Positions 1 through 7,187 of a stretch of DNA of 7,958 nucleotides are shown here, one piece after another (position 1 is the stretch's first letter; every line of letters begins with the position of its first letter). The translations under genes and the position numbers were made by a program. The notes under the pieces are model-generated. The model was not told the origin of the DNA. It searched no databases and saw nothing but the letters and a program-made list of their open reading frames with translations. The stretch lies in NCBI GenBank assembly GCA_044378425.1, contig JBILXN010000111.1, forward strand, positions 1 through 7,958, read 5' to 3'. The DNA comes from UBA6136 sp044378425 (GTDB lineage: Bacteria > Pseudomonadota > Gammaproteobacteria > Methylococcales > Methylococcaceae).

Positions 1-2903
1 TCGACAGCGGCATCAATAATGGTCATGCCATCTGCTCGCAACTCCCGCGCGAACTCCACCACCAGAATGGCATTTTTGCTGGCGAGCGCGATCATGAGTA
101 CCAGCCCCACCTGGGTGTAAAGATTGCTGTCCAGCCCCCGCACGATCAGCGCCAGCACTATCCCGACCAGTGCCATCGGAACGACCAGAATGACCGCGAG
201 GGGACTGGCCCAGCTTTCATACTGTGCGGCCAGCACCAGAAAAACCATCAAAACGGAGAGTCCATAGATCAGATAAGCCTGATTGCCGATCTGTTTTTGC
301 TGGTAGGCGATGGCGGTCCACTCGAACCCGGTCCCTGCGGGTAATGAATTGGTGGCGATCTGCTCAACGAGAGAGATCGCCTGACCGCCACTGGAGGTAG
401 GGGCGGGGGCAGCAATCACGGATGCGGCCGGGTAGAGGTTGTAGCGGGTCACCAGTTCGGTACCGAGTTTGTTATTGACGGTCATCAAGGTTCCCAGTGG
501 GACCATTTCTTCCCGGCTATTCTTGACGTATTGGTTCTGAATATCTTCGACCTGTAACCGGAACGGCGCATCGGCCTCGACATAGACCTGATAGGACTGG
601 TTGAACTTGTTGAACAGGTTGATATAGGTAGACCCCAGGTAACCCTGAAGGGTATCGAATACGTTCTTGAGGGGGATTTCCAGCGACTGGACTTTGGTGC
701 GATCGACGTCGAGGAATAACTGTGGGCTTCTGTTGCTGAAGGTGGTCGCCATGAAACTGAGGCTCGATTGGGTGCGGCCTATCCGCACCAGTTCCTGCAC
801 GGCCTTTTCGAGTTGGGCGAGGTCCTGCCCCCGTCTGTCCTCCACCATCAACTGCAACCCGCCACTGGCACCCAGACCTTGAATGGGCGGCGGCGGTAAC
901 ACCGCAAACTTTGCTTCAGGTATATCTTCAAGGCTCTTTTTAAGATTGGCGATGATATGGGCTTGGTCAAGCGTGTCGCCGCGTTTGGTCCAGTCGTCAT
1001 ATATGGCAAAGGTCGCAACGGCATTGGACAGATTGGCCGAATCGAGCACTGACAGCCCGCCCAGCACTACCCATGAACTGATGCCGGGAGTCTTTTTGAG
1101 AATGTCATCGACTTTGGCCGAGACTTCCCTGACCCGTGGCTGTGCGGCGCCGTCGGGCAGGCGGGTGACGATGATGCAGTAGCCCTGATCCTCAATCGGC
1201 AGAAAGCCGGTCGGATGGCTTGCAAACAGACCCGCACCGACGGCGATGATGGCAAAAAACAAAATCGCCATGCCGGTGGTGCGTTGGACCATCCACCGCA
1301 CCAGACGGGTATAGGCCGCCTCAACCGAGCCATAGATTTTATTGAACCCCCGGTAGAATGCGTTGGGTGTGTAATCTGCAGGCAGGGGCTTGAGATACAT
1401 CGCACATTGTGCCGGTTTGAGGGTTATGGCATTGATGGCACTAATGATGGCGGTTGCCGCAATGACGAGGGCAAACTGACGGAATAACTGGCCGACAATA
1501 CCCGGCAAAAACGCCGAGGGTAGAAAGACTGCGATCAGTACCATGGTGATGCCAAGAACCGGCCCGGTCATCTCCTGCATGGCCTTGATGGCGGCATCCT
1601 TGGGTGTCAGTCCCTTTTCGATGTAGTGCGAGGCGTTTTCGACGATAACGATGGCATCATCAACCACGATGCCGATGGCCAGAATCAGCGCAAACAGGGT
1701 CATAAGATTGACCGTGAACCCCAGCATGGCCATGGCGCCAAACGCACCGATGATGGTGACGGGTACGGTGGTGGCTGGGACCAGGGTTGCCCGCCAGTTC
1801 TGCAGGAACACCATGATGACGATCAGCACCAGTACGCCGGCTTCCCAAAGCGTTTCGTAGACCGCGTGTATCGATTGTTTGATGAATTGGGTGGTGTCGT
1901 AGAGGATGGCGTATTTGAGCCCTTCGGGAAAATCCCGGCTCATTTTTTCCATCAGACTGCGGATCTGATCGCCGACCTCAATGGCGTTGGCACCCGGGAG
2001 GGCGTAGGCGATGATCTGGGTCGATTTGTGACCGTTGATTTTGGCGAAGTTGGTGTAAGTTTGCTGACTGAGTTCGACCCGGGCCAAGTCCTTGACCCGG
2101 ACAATTTTTGCCGGAGCTCCGCTGTCGGTGTCGCGGCTGGATTTGATGGTGATGTTTTCAAATTCGGCGACTTCGGACAGCCGGCCGAGGGCATTGATGG
2201 TGAACTGCATGGCCTGGTCGGCCGGGACCGGCGGTCCCCCGAGGGTGCCAGCGACGACTTCGACGTTTTGCTGCTGTATCGCGCCGACCACATCCTTGGT
2301 GGTCAGGCCGTAGTATTTCATCCGCTCGGGATTGAGCCAGATACGCATGCTATACGAGCCTGCCCCAAGGGTTTTAACCTGTCCTATGCCGGGTATCCGT
2401 CCTAACGGGTACTGAAGATTGATGATGGCATAGTTTGAGAGATAGGTTTCGTCGAAGCGTTCATCATCCGAATAGAGGCTGACCACCTGGAGAATATTGG
2501 TGGACACCTTTCTGACCGTGATGCCCTGTTTTTGTACGACATCAGGTAGCTGAGCCAGGGCGCTGTTCACCATGTTTTGAACCAGTGATAAGCCTGTATT
2601 CAGGTCACTGCCGACCTTAAAGGTAATCGTCAGGGCGTAGCTGCCGTCACTACCACTGGTAGAGGACAGGTAAAGGGAATTCTCAACGCCATTGACGGCC
2701 TGCTCGATGGGAATGCCGACCGTGCGGGCAATGATTTCGGCGCTGGCGCCAGGATAGCGGGTGGTGACCTGAATGGTGGGCGGTACGATGGCCGGATATT
2801 GCGCCACCGGCAGGTTATAAAGGCAGACGGCCCCTAGAATGATGGTGACAATCGCAATGACGTTGGCAAATACCGGACGCTCGATAAAAAATTTCGAGAT
2901 CAT
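1..2903 (-). CDS. RND efflux pump inner-membrane subunit, AcrB/MexB-type (HAE-1), 3'-truncated by window edge
   Basis: This is the proton-driven pump of a tripartite exporter, taking amphiphilic substrates from the inner membrane or periplasm and passing them to the adaptor and outer-membrane channel. The reading frame is open from ATG 2903 to base 1 (967 codons); the family is about 1,030-1,070 residues, so roughly the last 80-90 residues (end of the last membrane segments) lie outside. The N-terminus MISKFFIERPVFA is the classic start before TM1 (about residues 10-28). TM2-TM6 fall at about 348-495, with the proton-relay pair Asp415/Asp416 in the TM4 motif GIVVDDAIVIVENA, equivalent to AcrB D407/D408. 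TM7 is near 544-560 and TM8-TM10 near 876-953, with the conserved relay Lys943 in SKNAIL (AcrB K940). Two large periplasmic loops lie between TM1-TM2 and TM7-TM8. The Asp pair places it in the drug-exporting HAE-1 group rather than the heavy-metal group. It is the third gene of the operon and overlaps the adaptor gene by 4 bases. Substrate unknown. Confidence 0.97.
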   Translation of the reverse strand, partial: MISKFFIERPVFANVIAIVTIILGAVCLYNLPVAQYPAIVPPTIQVTTRYPGASAEIIARTVGIPIEQAVNGVENSLYLSSTSGSDGSYALTITFKVGSDLNTGLSLVQNMVNSALAQLPDVVQKQGITVRKVSTNILQVVSLYSDDERFDETYLSNYAIINLQYPLGRIPGIGQVKTLGAGSYSMRIWLNPERMKYYGLTTKDVVGAIQQQNVEVVAGTLGGPPVPADQAMQFTINALGRLSEVAEFENITIKSSRDTDSGAPAKIVRVKDLARVELSQQTYTNFAKINGHKSTQIIAYALPGANAIEVGDQIRSLMEKMSRDFPEGLKYAILYDTTQFIKQSIHAVYETLWEAGVLVLIVIMVFLQNWRATLVPATTVPVTIIGAFGAMAMLGFTVNLMTLFALILAIGIVVDDAIVIVENASHYIEKGLTPKDAAIKAMQEMTGPVLGITMVLIAVFLPSAFLPGIVGQLFRQFALVIAATAIISAINAITLKPAQCAMYLKPLPADYTPNAFYRGFNKIYGSVEAAYTRLVRWMVQRTTGMAILFFAIIAVGAGLFASHPTGFLPIEDQGYCIIVTRLPDGAAQPRVREVSAKVDDILKKTPGISSWVVLGGLSVLDSANLSNAVATFAIYDDWTKRGDTLDQAHIIANLKKSLEDIPEAKFAVLPPPPIQGLGASGGLQLMVEDRRGQDLAQLEKAVQELVRIGRTQSSLSFMATTFSNRSPQLFLDVDRTKVQSLEIPLKNVFDTLQGYLGSTYINLFNKFNQSYQVYVEADAPFRLQVEDIQNQYVKNSREEMVPLGTLMTVNNKLGTELVTRYNLYPAASVIAAPAPTSSGGQAISLVEQIATNSLPAGTGFEWTAIAYQQKQIGNQAYLIYGLSVLMVFLVLAAQYESWASPLAVILVVPMALVGIVLALIVRGLDSNLYTQVGLVLMIALASKNAILVVEFARELRADGMTIIDAAV

Positions 2904-4147
2904 GGGGCGCCGGCTCCTTTTGAGGTGGTGACTGTCGATGCCGGGTGATTACCTGTTTCTGTCAGTACCTCCCGTTTGGGTGTCACCGGTTTGCCGGGTA
3001 TGGCGCTTAGTAAGCCGTTCACGATAACCCAGTCGTTTTCGGTGATCCCGTCGGTAATCGCCACGCTTTTGCCGTTACGGGTGCCTTGAGTCACAGATCG
3101 ACGCTGCACGATGTTCTGCTCATCAACAACCAGGACGTAACTGCCCTGTTGATCGAAGCCGATCACGTCTTCGGGAACCAGCAACTCGGAAACGGGTATG
3201 GCGACTGCGGCTCTCAAGCGGGCATACAGGCCGGGCATGATCTTGTAATCAGGGTTGGGGAAAATCGCCCTTAACAGGAGCGTCCCGGTGGTGTTATCGA
3301 CCCGGATGCCGGCAAAATCCAGTGTCCCCTTGTGCGGGTGACCCTCCTCGTTGGCAAGTCCCATGTAGATGGGAATCTGCGGTACCCGCCCGCTGCTGCC
3401 GTCGGCATCCATAGTCCGCTGGCCTACCTTGAGCAGGTCATGTTCGCTGATGGTGAAATAGGCATAGAGCGGATCAACCTGATTGATTTCGGCCAGCACC
3501 GTTTTCTCTCCGGCGCCAACCAGATTACCAGGATCGCTCAGTCGCCGTCCCGCAATTCCGTTGAAGGGCGCGGTCACCCGGGTATAGCTGAGGTTCAGTT
3601 TGGCGAGTTTGACGTCAGCTTCCGAGGACAATTGGCCGGCGCTGGCTGAGTCACGTTCGAAGCGCCAGCGATCCACCTCCGTTTGCGGTGCGGCATTTTC
3701 CCGGAGCAAGCCGGAGAAACGCGCCAACTCGGTTTCGGCGTGCCGAAGTTTGGCTTTGTCGGCCAGGACTTGCGCCTCGGCCTGCTGTAGCTTGGCCTCA
3801 TAGGTGTCATGCTGAATCTGGAACAGCAATTGCCCTTGCTTGACGATGTCGCCCTCGCGGAATAGCACCTTTTCGAGGAAGCCTTCGACCCGGGCTTTCA
3901 GTTCAACCGTTTTATAAGCCTGGGTATTGCCGGTAAATGACAGATAGGGAGTGACAGTACCCATAACCGGATGGCTCACGACGACTGGCGGTGGTGGGGG
4001 AGGGACGTAGGTGTTCGGTTGTTTACATCCTGCTAGTACCATCAGCATCGACAACGCGGCGAGGCCAGCCTGGAAGTTCAGGGCAGTATTGGGCATTTTC
4101 ATGAGGCGTGAAGGCATATCGGTATTTCGGGGTTCGTTGCTTACCAT
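2900..4147 (-). CDS. Periplasmic adaptor (membrane fusion protein), AcrA/MexA-type lipoprotein
   Basis: This 415-residue adaptor joins the RND pump to the outer-membrane channel. A signal peptide (hydrophobic core about 28-39) ends in the lipobox LAGC, so Cys41 should be lipid-modified after cleavage. A run of six prolines (49-54) links it to the mature domain. The first half of the lipoyl/barrel-sandwich domain is about 75-112 (VELKARVEGFLEKV, then a GD-V-KGQLLF-type turn), the alpha-hairpin about 115-185 is rich in Ala, Glu, Gln and Lys, and the second lipoyl half is about 188-222 (TRVTAPFNGIAGRR). The beta-barrel and membrane-proximal domains follow to about residue 390, with PGLYARLRA typical of the family. 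The start at 4147 is preceded by AAGG at 8 bases; inner ATGs (codons 11, 16, 18) have no clear ribosome site but would give a more ordinary signal peptide length. It overlaps the channel gene by 7 bases and the pump gene by 4 bases (ATGA), which suggests translational coupling. Confidence 0.95.
   Translation of the reverse strand: MVSNEPRNTDMPSRLMKMPNTALNFQAGLAALSMLMVLAGCKQPNTYVPPPPPPVVVSHPVMGTVTPYLSFTGNTQAYKTVELKARVEGFLEKVLFREGDIVKQGQLLFQIQHDTYEAKLQQAEAQVLADKAKLRHAETELARFSGLLRENAAPQTEVDRWRFERDSASAGQLSSEADVKLAKLNLSYTRVTAPFNGIAGRRLSDPGNLVGAGEKTVLAEINQVDPLYAYFTISEHDLLKVGQRTMDADGSSGRVPQIPIYMGLANEEGHPHKGTLDFAGIRVDNTTGTLLLRAIFPNPDYKIMPGLYARLRAAVAIPVSELLVPEDVIGFDQQGSYVLVVDEQNIVQRRSVTQGTRNGKSVAITDGITENDWVIVNGLLSAIPGKPVTPKREVLTETGNHPASTVTTSKGAGAP
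2914..2920 (-). promoter_or_regulatory. Ribosome binding site of the RND pump gene
   Basis: The minus strand reads AAAGGAG, a near-consensus Shine-Dalgarno sequence, 10 bases before the ATG at 2903. It lies inside the 3' end of the adaptor gene. It fixes the pump start at 2903 and gives the pump its own strong ribosome entry in addition to any coupling through the ATGA overlap. Confidence 0.8.
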
Positions 4148-5769
4148 TCTGGCAGCCTTATCAGACTGCTTGGCCGTTCATTGGGGATCGGCGCCGGAGC
4201 CAGCAGATCGCCCCAGTTGGTTCGGTTATCCATGGCCTGCTTGATGGGCTCTGGGACAAATTCCTTCCCCTCCCGTAGTTCCCAGCCGCCACCTAGCGTG
4301 CGGTAGACCCCGACAAGGTTGGTAGATATGGACCCCAGCGTTTGGGCAAAGCTGTCCTGCTGCTTCAGAAGATCCTGTTCAGCGGTCAGCACGGTGGTGA
4401 AGTCGGCAATACCCTCACTGTATTGCAGCATCGCAAGATTGAGCGAGCGCTGGGCGGCCAAGGTACTTTCAGCCAGATATTCGGCTGCTTTCTGGGTCAT
4501 CAAGAAACCGATGAGGGAGTCCTCGGCCTCTTTTTGTGCACTCAGGACGGTGTTCTGATATTGCAGCAGCAGTTCTTCAAAGCGGGCATCCTGTGCTCTG
4601 ACCTGGTTGGTGATCTGACCAAAGTTGAACAGGTTCCACTGAACTGATGGCCCAAACCGGTAAAAATGCTGCCCCCAACTGAAAAGGTCACCCAAACTGC
4701 TGCCGGTCGCATTGGTCGATACAAATCCAAAACTGCCGCTGAGCGAGAAAGCGGGATAGAGGTTGGCCTTGGCGATGCCAATCCGGGCCGATTGTGCGGC
4801 GGCATTGAGTTCAGCTTCCCGTATATCGGGGCGACGTCGCAAGAGCTCGGCCGGAATGCCCACGGCAACCTGTACGGGCGGGGCCGGAATCTGGCCTTCC
4901 TGGGCGGGTGGCCCCAGTTGGTTTTTGAATGTGCTGGGGGGGACGCCAAGCAAGAGGCTCAGGGCGTTTTGGGATTGTCGCAACTGGCTTTGAAGCGTGG
5001 GAATGGTCGCCATTGTCCCGTTCAGTACGGTCTTGGCCTGTTCGACGTCGCGCTGGGTACTGGAGCCGCCTCTAAATTTGGCCGTGGCGATTCGCAGGCT
5101 TTCGGATTGAAACTTGACGTTTTGATTGGCGATCTGCAGGCGTTTTTCCAGTGTTCTGATCTGGACGTACACTGTTCCGACATCCGCTATCAATGACACG
5201 AGCGTGTTGTCATAGGCTGCGACTGTGGCCAGTAGTTGTGCGTCAGCTGATTCAATGGCCCGCCGGAATTTCCCCCAGACGTCGATCTCCCAGTTCGCCA
5301 TGACGCCGATGCGGCTGTACCAGAGAGAGTTGCCGAGGCCACTGCCCAATTTTCTGAGTAAAGGGATGTCGAGGTTTTCAAGCTGTCCTTCAAAACCCTG
5401 TTTTTGTGGGTAAAGGTCACCGATCGCGACGCCAAGCTCGGCTCTGGATTCCAGAATACGAACGCCGGCAACCTTAAGCGGTATATTTTGGGCGTACGCT
5501 TTTTCGATCAGCCGGTCCAGTACGGGATCCTTGAATACCCGCCACCAGCTTTTGAGATCATCCGGCGATGTTTTCAGGTGTGGATCAGCCTTTTCCAGCC
5601 ACTCGGGCAGAGCTTGTGTTTCCGGTGTAGTGTAGTCAGGACCCACTTTATATGTGCAGCCAGGCAGCCAGATCATGGCAAGGCAGATGAAGGTCAGCCG
5701 AAGGAGTATGCCCGTGGATCCGAGGTCGACTTTAGTTTTTTTCACAGCACGCCGAAGGTGTTTGCACAT
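4141..5769 (-). CDS. Outer-membrane efflux channel lipoprotein, NodT/OprM-type
   Basis: This is the TolC-like exit duct of the pump: a trimeric beta-barrel in the outer membrane continued by an alpha-helical tunnel in the periplasm. From the ATG at 5769 it has 542 residues. A hydrophobic signal (about 20-34) ends in the lipobox LPGC (Cys38), followed by TYKVGPDYTTP, which matches the usual C..GPDY..P start of NodT-family channels. Two outer-membrane-efflux repeats follow: the first from about 75 (WWRVFKDPVLDRLI) to about 270, the second from about 310 to 500, opening with PAELLRRRPDIREAE and then ARIGIAKANLYPAFSLSGSFGF. The frame stays open upstream to a TTG at 5886 and an ATG at 5859, the latter with AAAGG 8 bases before it. 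I chose 5769 because the best promoter (5806-5834) lies inside that extension and the extension would put 58-67 residues of non-signal sequence before the lipobox. No strong ribosome site precedes 5769, so the start is uncertain; the function is not. It is the first gene of the operon. Confidence 0.93.
   Translation of the reverse strand: MCKHLRRAVKKTKVDLGSTGILLRLTFICLAMIWLPGCTYKVGPDYTTPETQALPEWLEKADPHLKTSPDDLKSWWRVFKDPVLDRLIEKAYAQNIPLKVAGVRILESRAELGVAIGDLYPQKQGFEGQLENLDIPLLRKLGSGLGNSLWYSRIGVMANWEIDVWGKFRRAIESADAQLLATVAAYDNTLVSLIADVGTVYVQIRTLEKRLQIANQNVKFQSESLRIATAKFRGGSSTQRDVEQAKTVLNGTMATIPTLQSQLRQSQNALSLLLGVPPSTFKNQLGPPAQEGQIPAPPVQVAVGIPAELLRRRPDIREAELNAAAQSARIGIAKANLYPAFSLSGSFGFVSTNATGSSLGDLFSWGQHFYRFGPSVQWNLFNFGQITNQVRAQDARFEELLLQYQNTVLSAQKEAEDSLIGFLMTQKAAEYLAESTLAAQRSLNLAMLQYSEGIADFTTVLTAEQDLLKQQDSFAQTLGSISTNLVGVYRTLGGGWELREGKEFVPEPIKQAMDNRTNWGDLLAPAPIPNERPSSLIRLPEW
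4156..4159 (-). promoter_or_regulatory. Ribosome binding site supporting the adaptor start at 4147
   Basis: AAGG on the minus strand lies 8 bases before the ATG at 4147, inside the last codons of the channel gene. It favours this first ATG over the in-frame ATGs 10, 15 and 17 codons further in, which lack such a sequence. The motif is short, so the support is moderate. Confidence 0.5.
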
Positions 5770-5779
5770 TCGTGACAGG

Positions 5780-5810
5780 TTGCCAAGATTTGGAGGTTGG
5801 CGGGTATTAT
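5780..5810 (+). promoter_or_regulatory. Possible weak promoter of the Sel1-repeat gene
   Basis: TTGCCA (5780-5785) and TATTAT (5805-5810) resemble -35 and -10 boxes, but the 19-base spacing is longer than ideal. The -10 box overlaps the opposing -10 box of the efflux operon almost completely. The leader to the ATG at 5918 would be about 100 bases. Other AT-rich stretches nearer the gene could serve instead. Confidence 0.25.
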
Positions 5811-5834
5811 TGAACGCCGACCGAATTGTGTCAC
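5806..5834 (-). promoter_or_regulatory. Predicted sigma70-type promoter of the efflux operon
   Basis: On the minus strand a -35 box GTGACA (5829-5834; 5 of 6 to TTGACA) and a -10 box AATAAT (5806-5811; 5 of 6 to TATAAT) are separated by exactly 17 bases. Transcription would begin near 5799, leaving about 30 bases before the ATG at 5769. This is the best promoter match I see upstream of the channel gene. It is predicted from the sequence only. Confidence 0.5.
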
Positions 5835-5917
5835 CGTTTAGTTCCGACGACGATGTCATTCGCATCGCCTTTGTATGTCCTGCCAATCAGGTAATCCCTT
5901 TTTTCATTGACTACCCG

Positions 5918-7102
5918 ATGACCAAAAGTTTTTTTCTCGCATTAGTCCTGAGTAGCTGCGTTGCCATCGCCGTGTTTGTACTGGCCCCTTCGGCTAACTC
6001 GGGCCAATTTCATATCCTGAAAGCGCGTCTGGGTGTGGTGGAGGATCAGTTATTCCTGGGCAACGCCTTTCGTGAGGGTACGGCGCCATTCAAGCGTGAC
6101 CCGGCCCAAGCCCTGGAGTGGTATTCCAAAGCGGCTGATCAGGGGGAGCGAGATGCACAGCTTGAGATAGGCTTAATGTTCCTGTTCGGTGATGGCGTTG
6201 CTAGCGACATGCCGAAGGCGGTTCACTGGTTGCAAAAATCGGCAACGCTGGGGCAACCGGAAGCACAGTTTCAACTGGGGGTGATCTACCGTTATGGGCT
6301 GGGTGTTGATAAAGATCCTGTGCTGGCGGCTGCCTGGTTGACCCAGTCCGCGAATCAAGGGCTTGGGGAAGCACAGTACGAGCTTGCTACCCTTTTGTTG
6401 AAGGGGGAGGGCGTCAGCAAGAGTGTGCAGGCCGCCATGCCGTGGCTGACTGCGGCGGCACAGTCGGGTGTGGCCGAGGCGCAATATCAATTAGGTCTGC
6501 AGATTTTCAAGGGAGAAGGCGTCCCCAAGGATGCCGGTAAGGCCAGAGAGTGGTTTCTCAAGGCCGCAGAGCAGGGAGTGCCCCATGCCGCCTATCTATT
6601 GGGCGACCTGTATCAGTCGGGTGCCGGTGTTGGCAGGGACGCCGCATTGGCTATGAGTTGGTTTGAGAAAGCCGCCCAACTGGACTTTCTTCCGGCCCAG
6701 TATGCCCTTGGTGCGATGTATGCACGCGGGGAGGGCAGTGGCAACCAGGATGAACGTGCGTTCCTGTGGTTAGGCAAGGCGGCCGAACGGGGGATTGCTG
6801 ACGCGCAGTATCAGATCGCTCGGATGTACATGTTGGGCCGTGGCGTCGATCAGGATTTCGTAAAGGCCAAAGTCTGGTATGAGCGCGCAGCTGAACAGTC
6901 TGTTTCGGAGGCTCAATTTGCTCTCGGACAGATCTATGCCAATGGTAAGGGCGTTCCAAAAGATGACAAACTGGCCATGAAATGGCTCAAAAAGGCAGCG
7001 CTTCAGGGGCATGGATGGGCAAAGGACCTTATTGACAGGCTGACCGGCAAGGATGAGCCACAATTTGTCTGGGACTTTATGGGGGAAGAACAGGAGGAAT
7101 AA
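5918..7102 (+). CDS. Exported or membrane-anchored Sel1-like repeat protein
   Basis: The 394-residue protein has a hydrophobic N-terminal segment (residues 5-23) ending near APSANSG, which is either a cleavable signal peptide or an uncleaved anchor, so the rest should be periplasmic. From about residue 45 to 368 it is almost entirely Sel1-like repeats of 36 residues: one degenerate copy (45-80), then eight regular copies starting at 81, 117, 153, 189, 225, 261, 297 and 333. Each follows the pattern A-QY-LG-Y--G-GV--D---A--W--KAAEQG. A short acidic tail (369-394) closes the protein. Such repeats form an alpha-solenoid for binding other proteins; no catalytic domain is visible, and the partner is unknown. 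The frame stays open upstream to 5654, but that part is antisense to the channel gene and has no repeat or signal character, so the ATG at 5918 just before the hydrophobic segment is chosen. There is no clear ribosome binding site. It is divergent from the efflux operon and convergent with the tRNA. Confidence 0.9.
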   Translation: MTKSFFLALVLSSCVAIAVFVLAPSANSGQFHILKARLGVVEDQLFLGNAFREGTAPFKRDPAQALEWYSKAADQGERDAQLEIGLMFLFGDGVASDMPKAVHWLQKSATLGQPEAQFQLGVIYRYGLGVDKDPVLAAAWLTQSANQGLGEAQYELATLLLKGEGVSKSVQAAMPWLTAAAQSGVAEAQYQLGLQIFKGEGVPKDAGKAREWFLKAAEQGVPHAAYLLGDLYQSGAGVGRDAALAMSWFEKAAQLDFLPAQYALGAMYARGEGSGNQDERAFLWLGKAAERGIADAQYQIARMYMLGRGVDQDFVKAKVWYERAAEQSVSEAQFALGQIYANGKGVPKDDKLAMKWLKKAALQGHGWAKDLIDRLTGKDEPQFVWDFMGEEQEE

Positions 7103-7145
7103 AACGATAATTCCTCATCGATGGCAAAGTAGATGCTGCTGACGT

Positions 7146-7181
7146 AAAAAAACCCGCAGTGCCTTATGGCTGGCGGGTTTT
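7146..7181. terminator. Bidirectional intrinsic terminator
   Basis: AAAACCCGC (7149-7157) pairs perfectly with GCGGGTTTT (7173-7181), and inside the loop GCC (7161-7163) can pair with GGC (7168-7170) around TTAT. Read on the plus strand the stem ends in TTTTGTTATTT, 44 bases after the Sel1 gene's stop. Read on the minus strand it ends in seven T's (complement of 7146-7152), starting a few bases past the tRNA 3' end. It can therefore end both converging transcripts; the minus-strand direction has the better T-run. Confidence 0.88.
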
Positions 7182-7187
7182 GTTATT

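Noticed and set aside
667..1487. Plus-strand frames of 71-99 codons and a minus-strand frame of 112 codons within the pump gene
   Set aside because: They lie in other frames of a conserved gene, have biased composition and show no recognisable domain.
1626..2405. Plus-strand open frame of 259 codons opposite the RND pump gene
   Set aside because: It is fully antisense to a conserved pump gene, its product is a low-complexity Gly/Asp-rich string typical of the shadow of membrane segments, and no ribosome site precedes it.
4666..5196. Plus-strand frame of 176 codons opposite the channel gene
   Set aside because: Antisense to conserved outer-membrane channel repeats; no domain or start signal.
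5772..5834. Inverted pair GTGACA (5772-5777) and TGTCAC (5829-5834) as a possible operator
   Set aside because: Only six bases match, the copies are 51 bases apart, and one copy is already the -35 box; chance is a sufficient explanation.
5654..5917. 88-codon N-terminal extension of the Sel1-repeat gene
   Set aside because: It is antisense to the start of the channel gene and crosses the promoter region; the export signal begins only at the ATG at 5918.
5957..5962. Possible lipobox LSSC (Cys14) in the Sel1-repeat protein
   Set aside because: The hydrophobic stretch continues well past this Cys to about residue 23, so it lies inside the signal or anchor core and not at its end.
6158..7021. 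Tandem DNA repeat or CRISPR-like array in the Sel1 gene
   Set aside because: The 108-base periodicity is at protein level only; the DNA copies have diverged, with no identical repeats or spacers.
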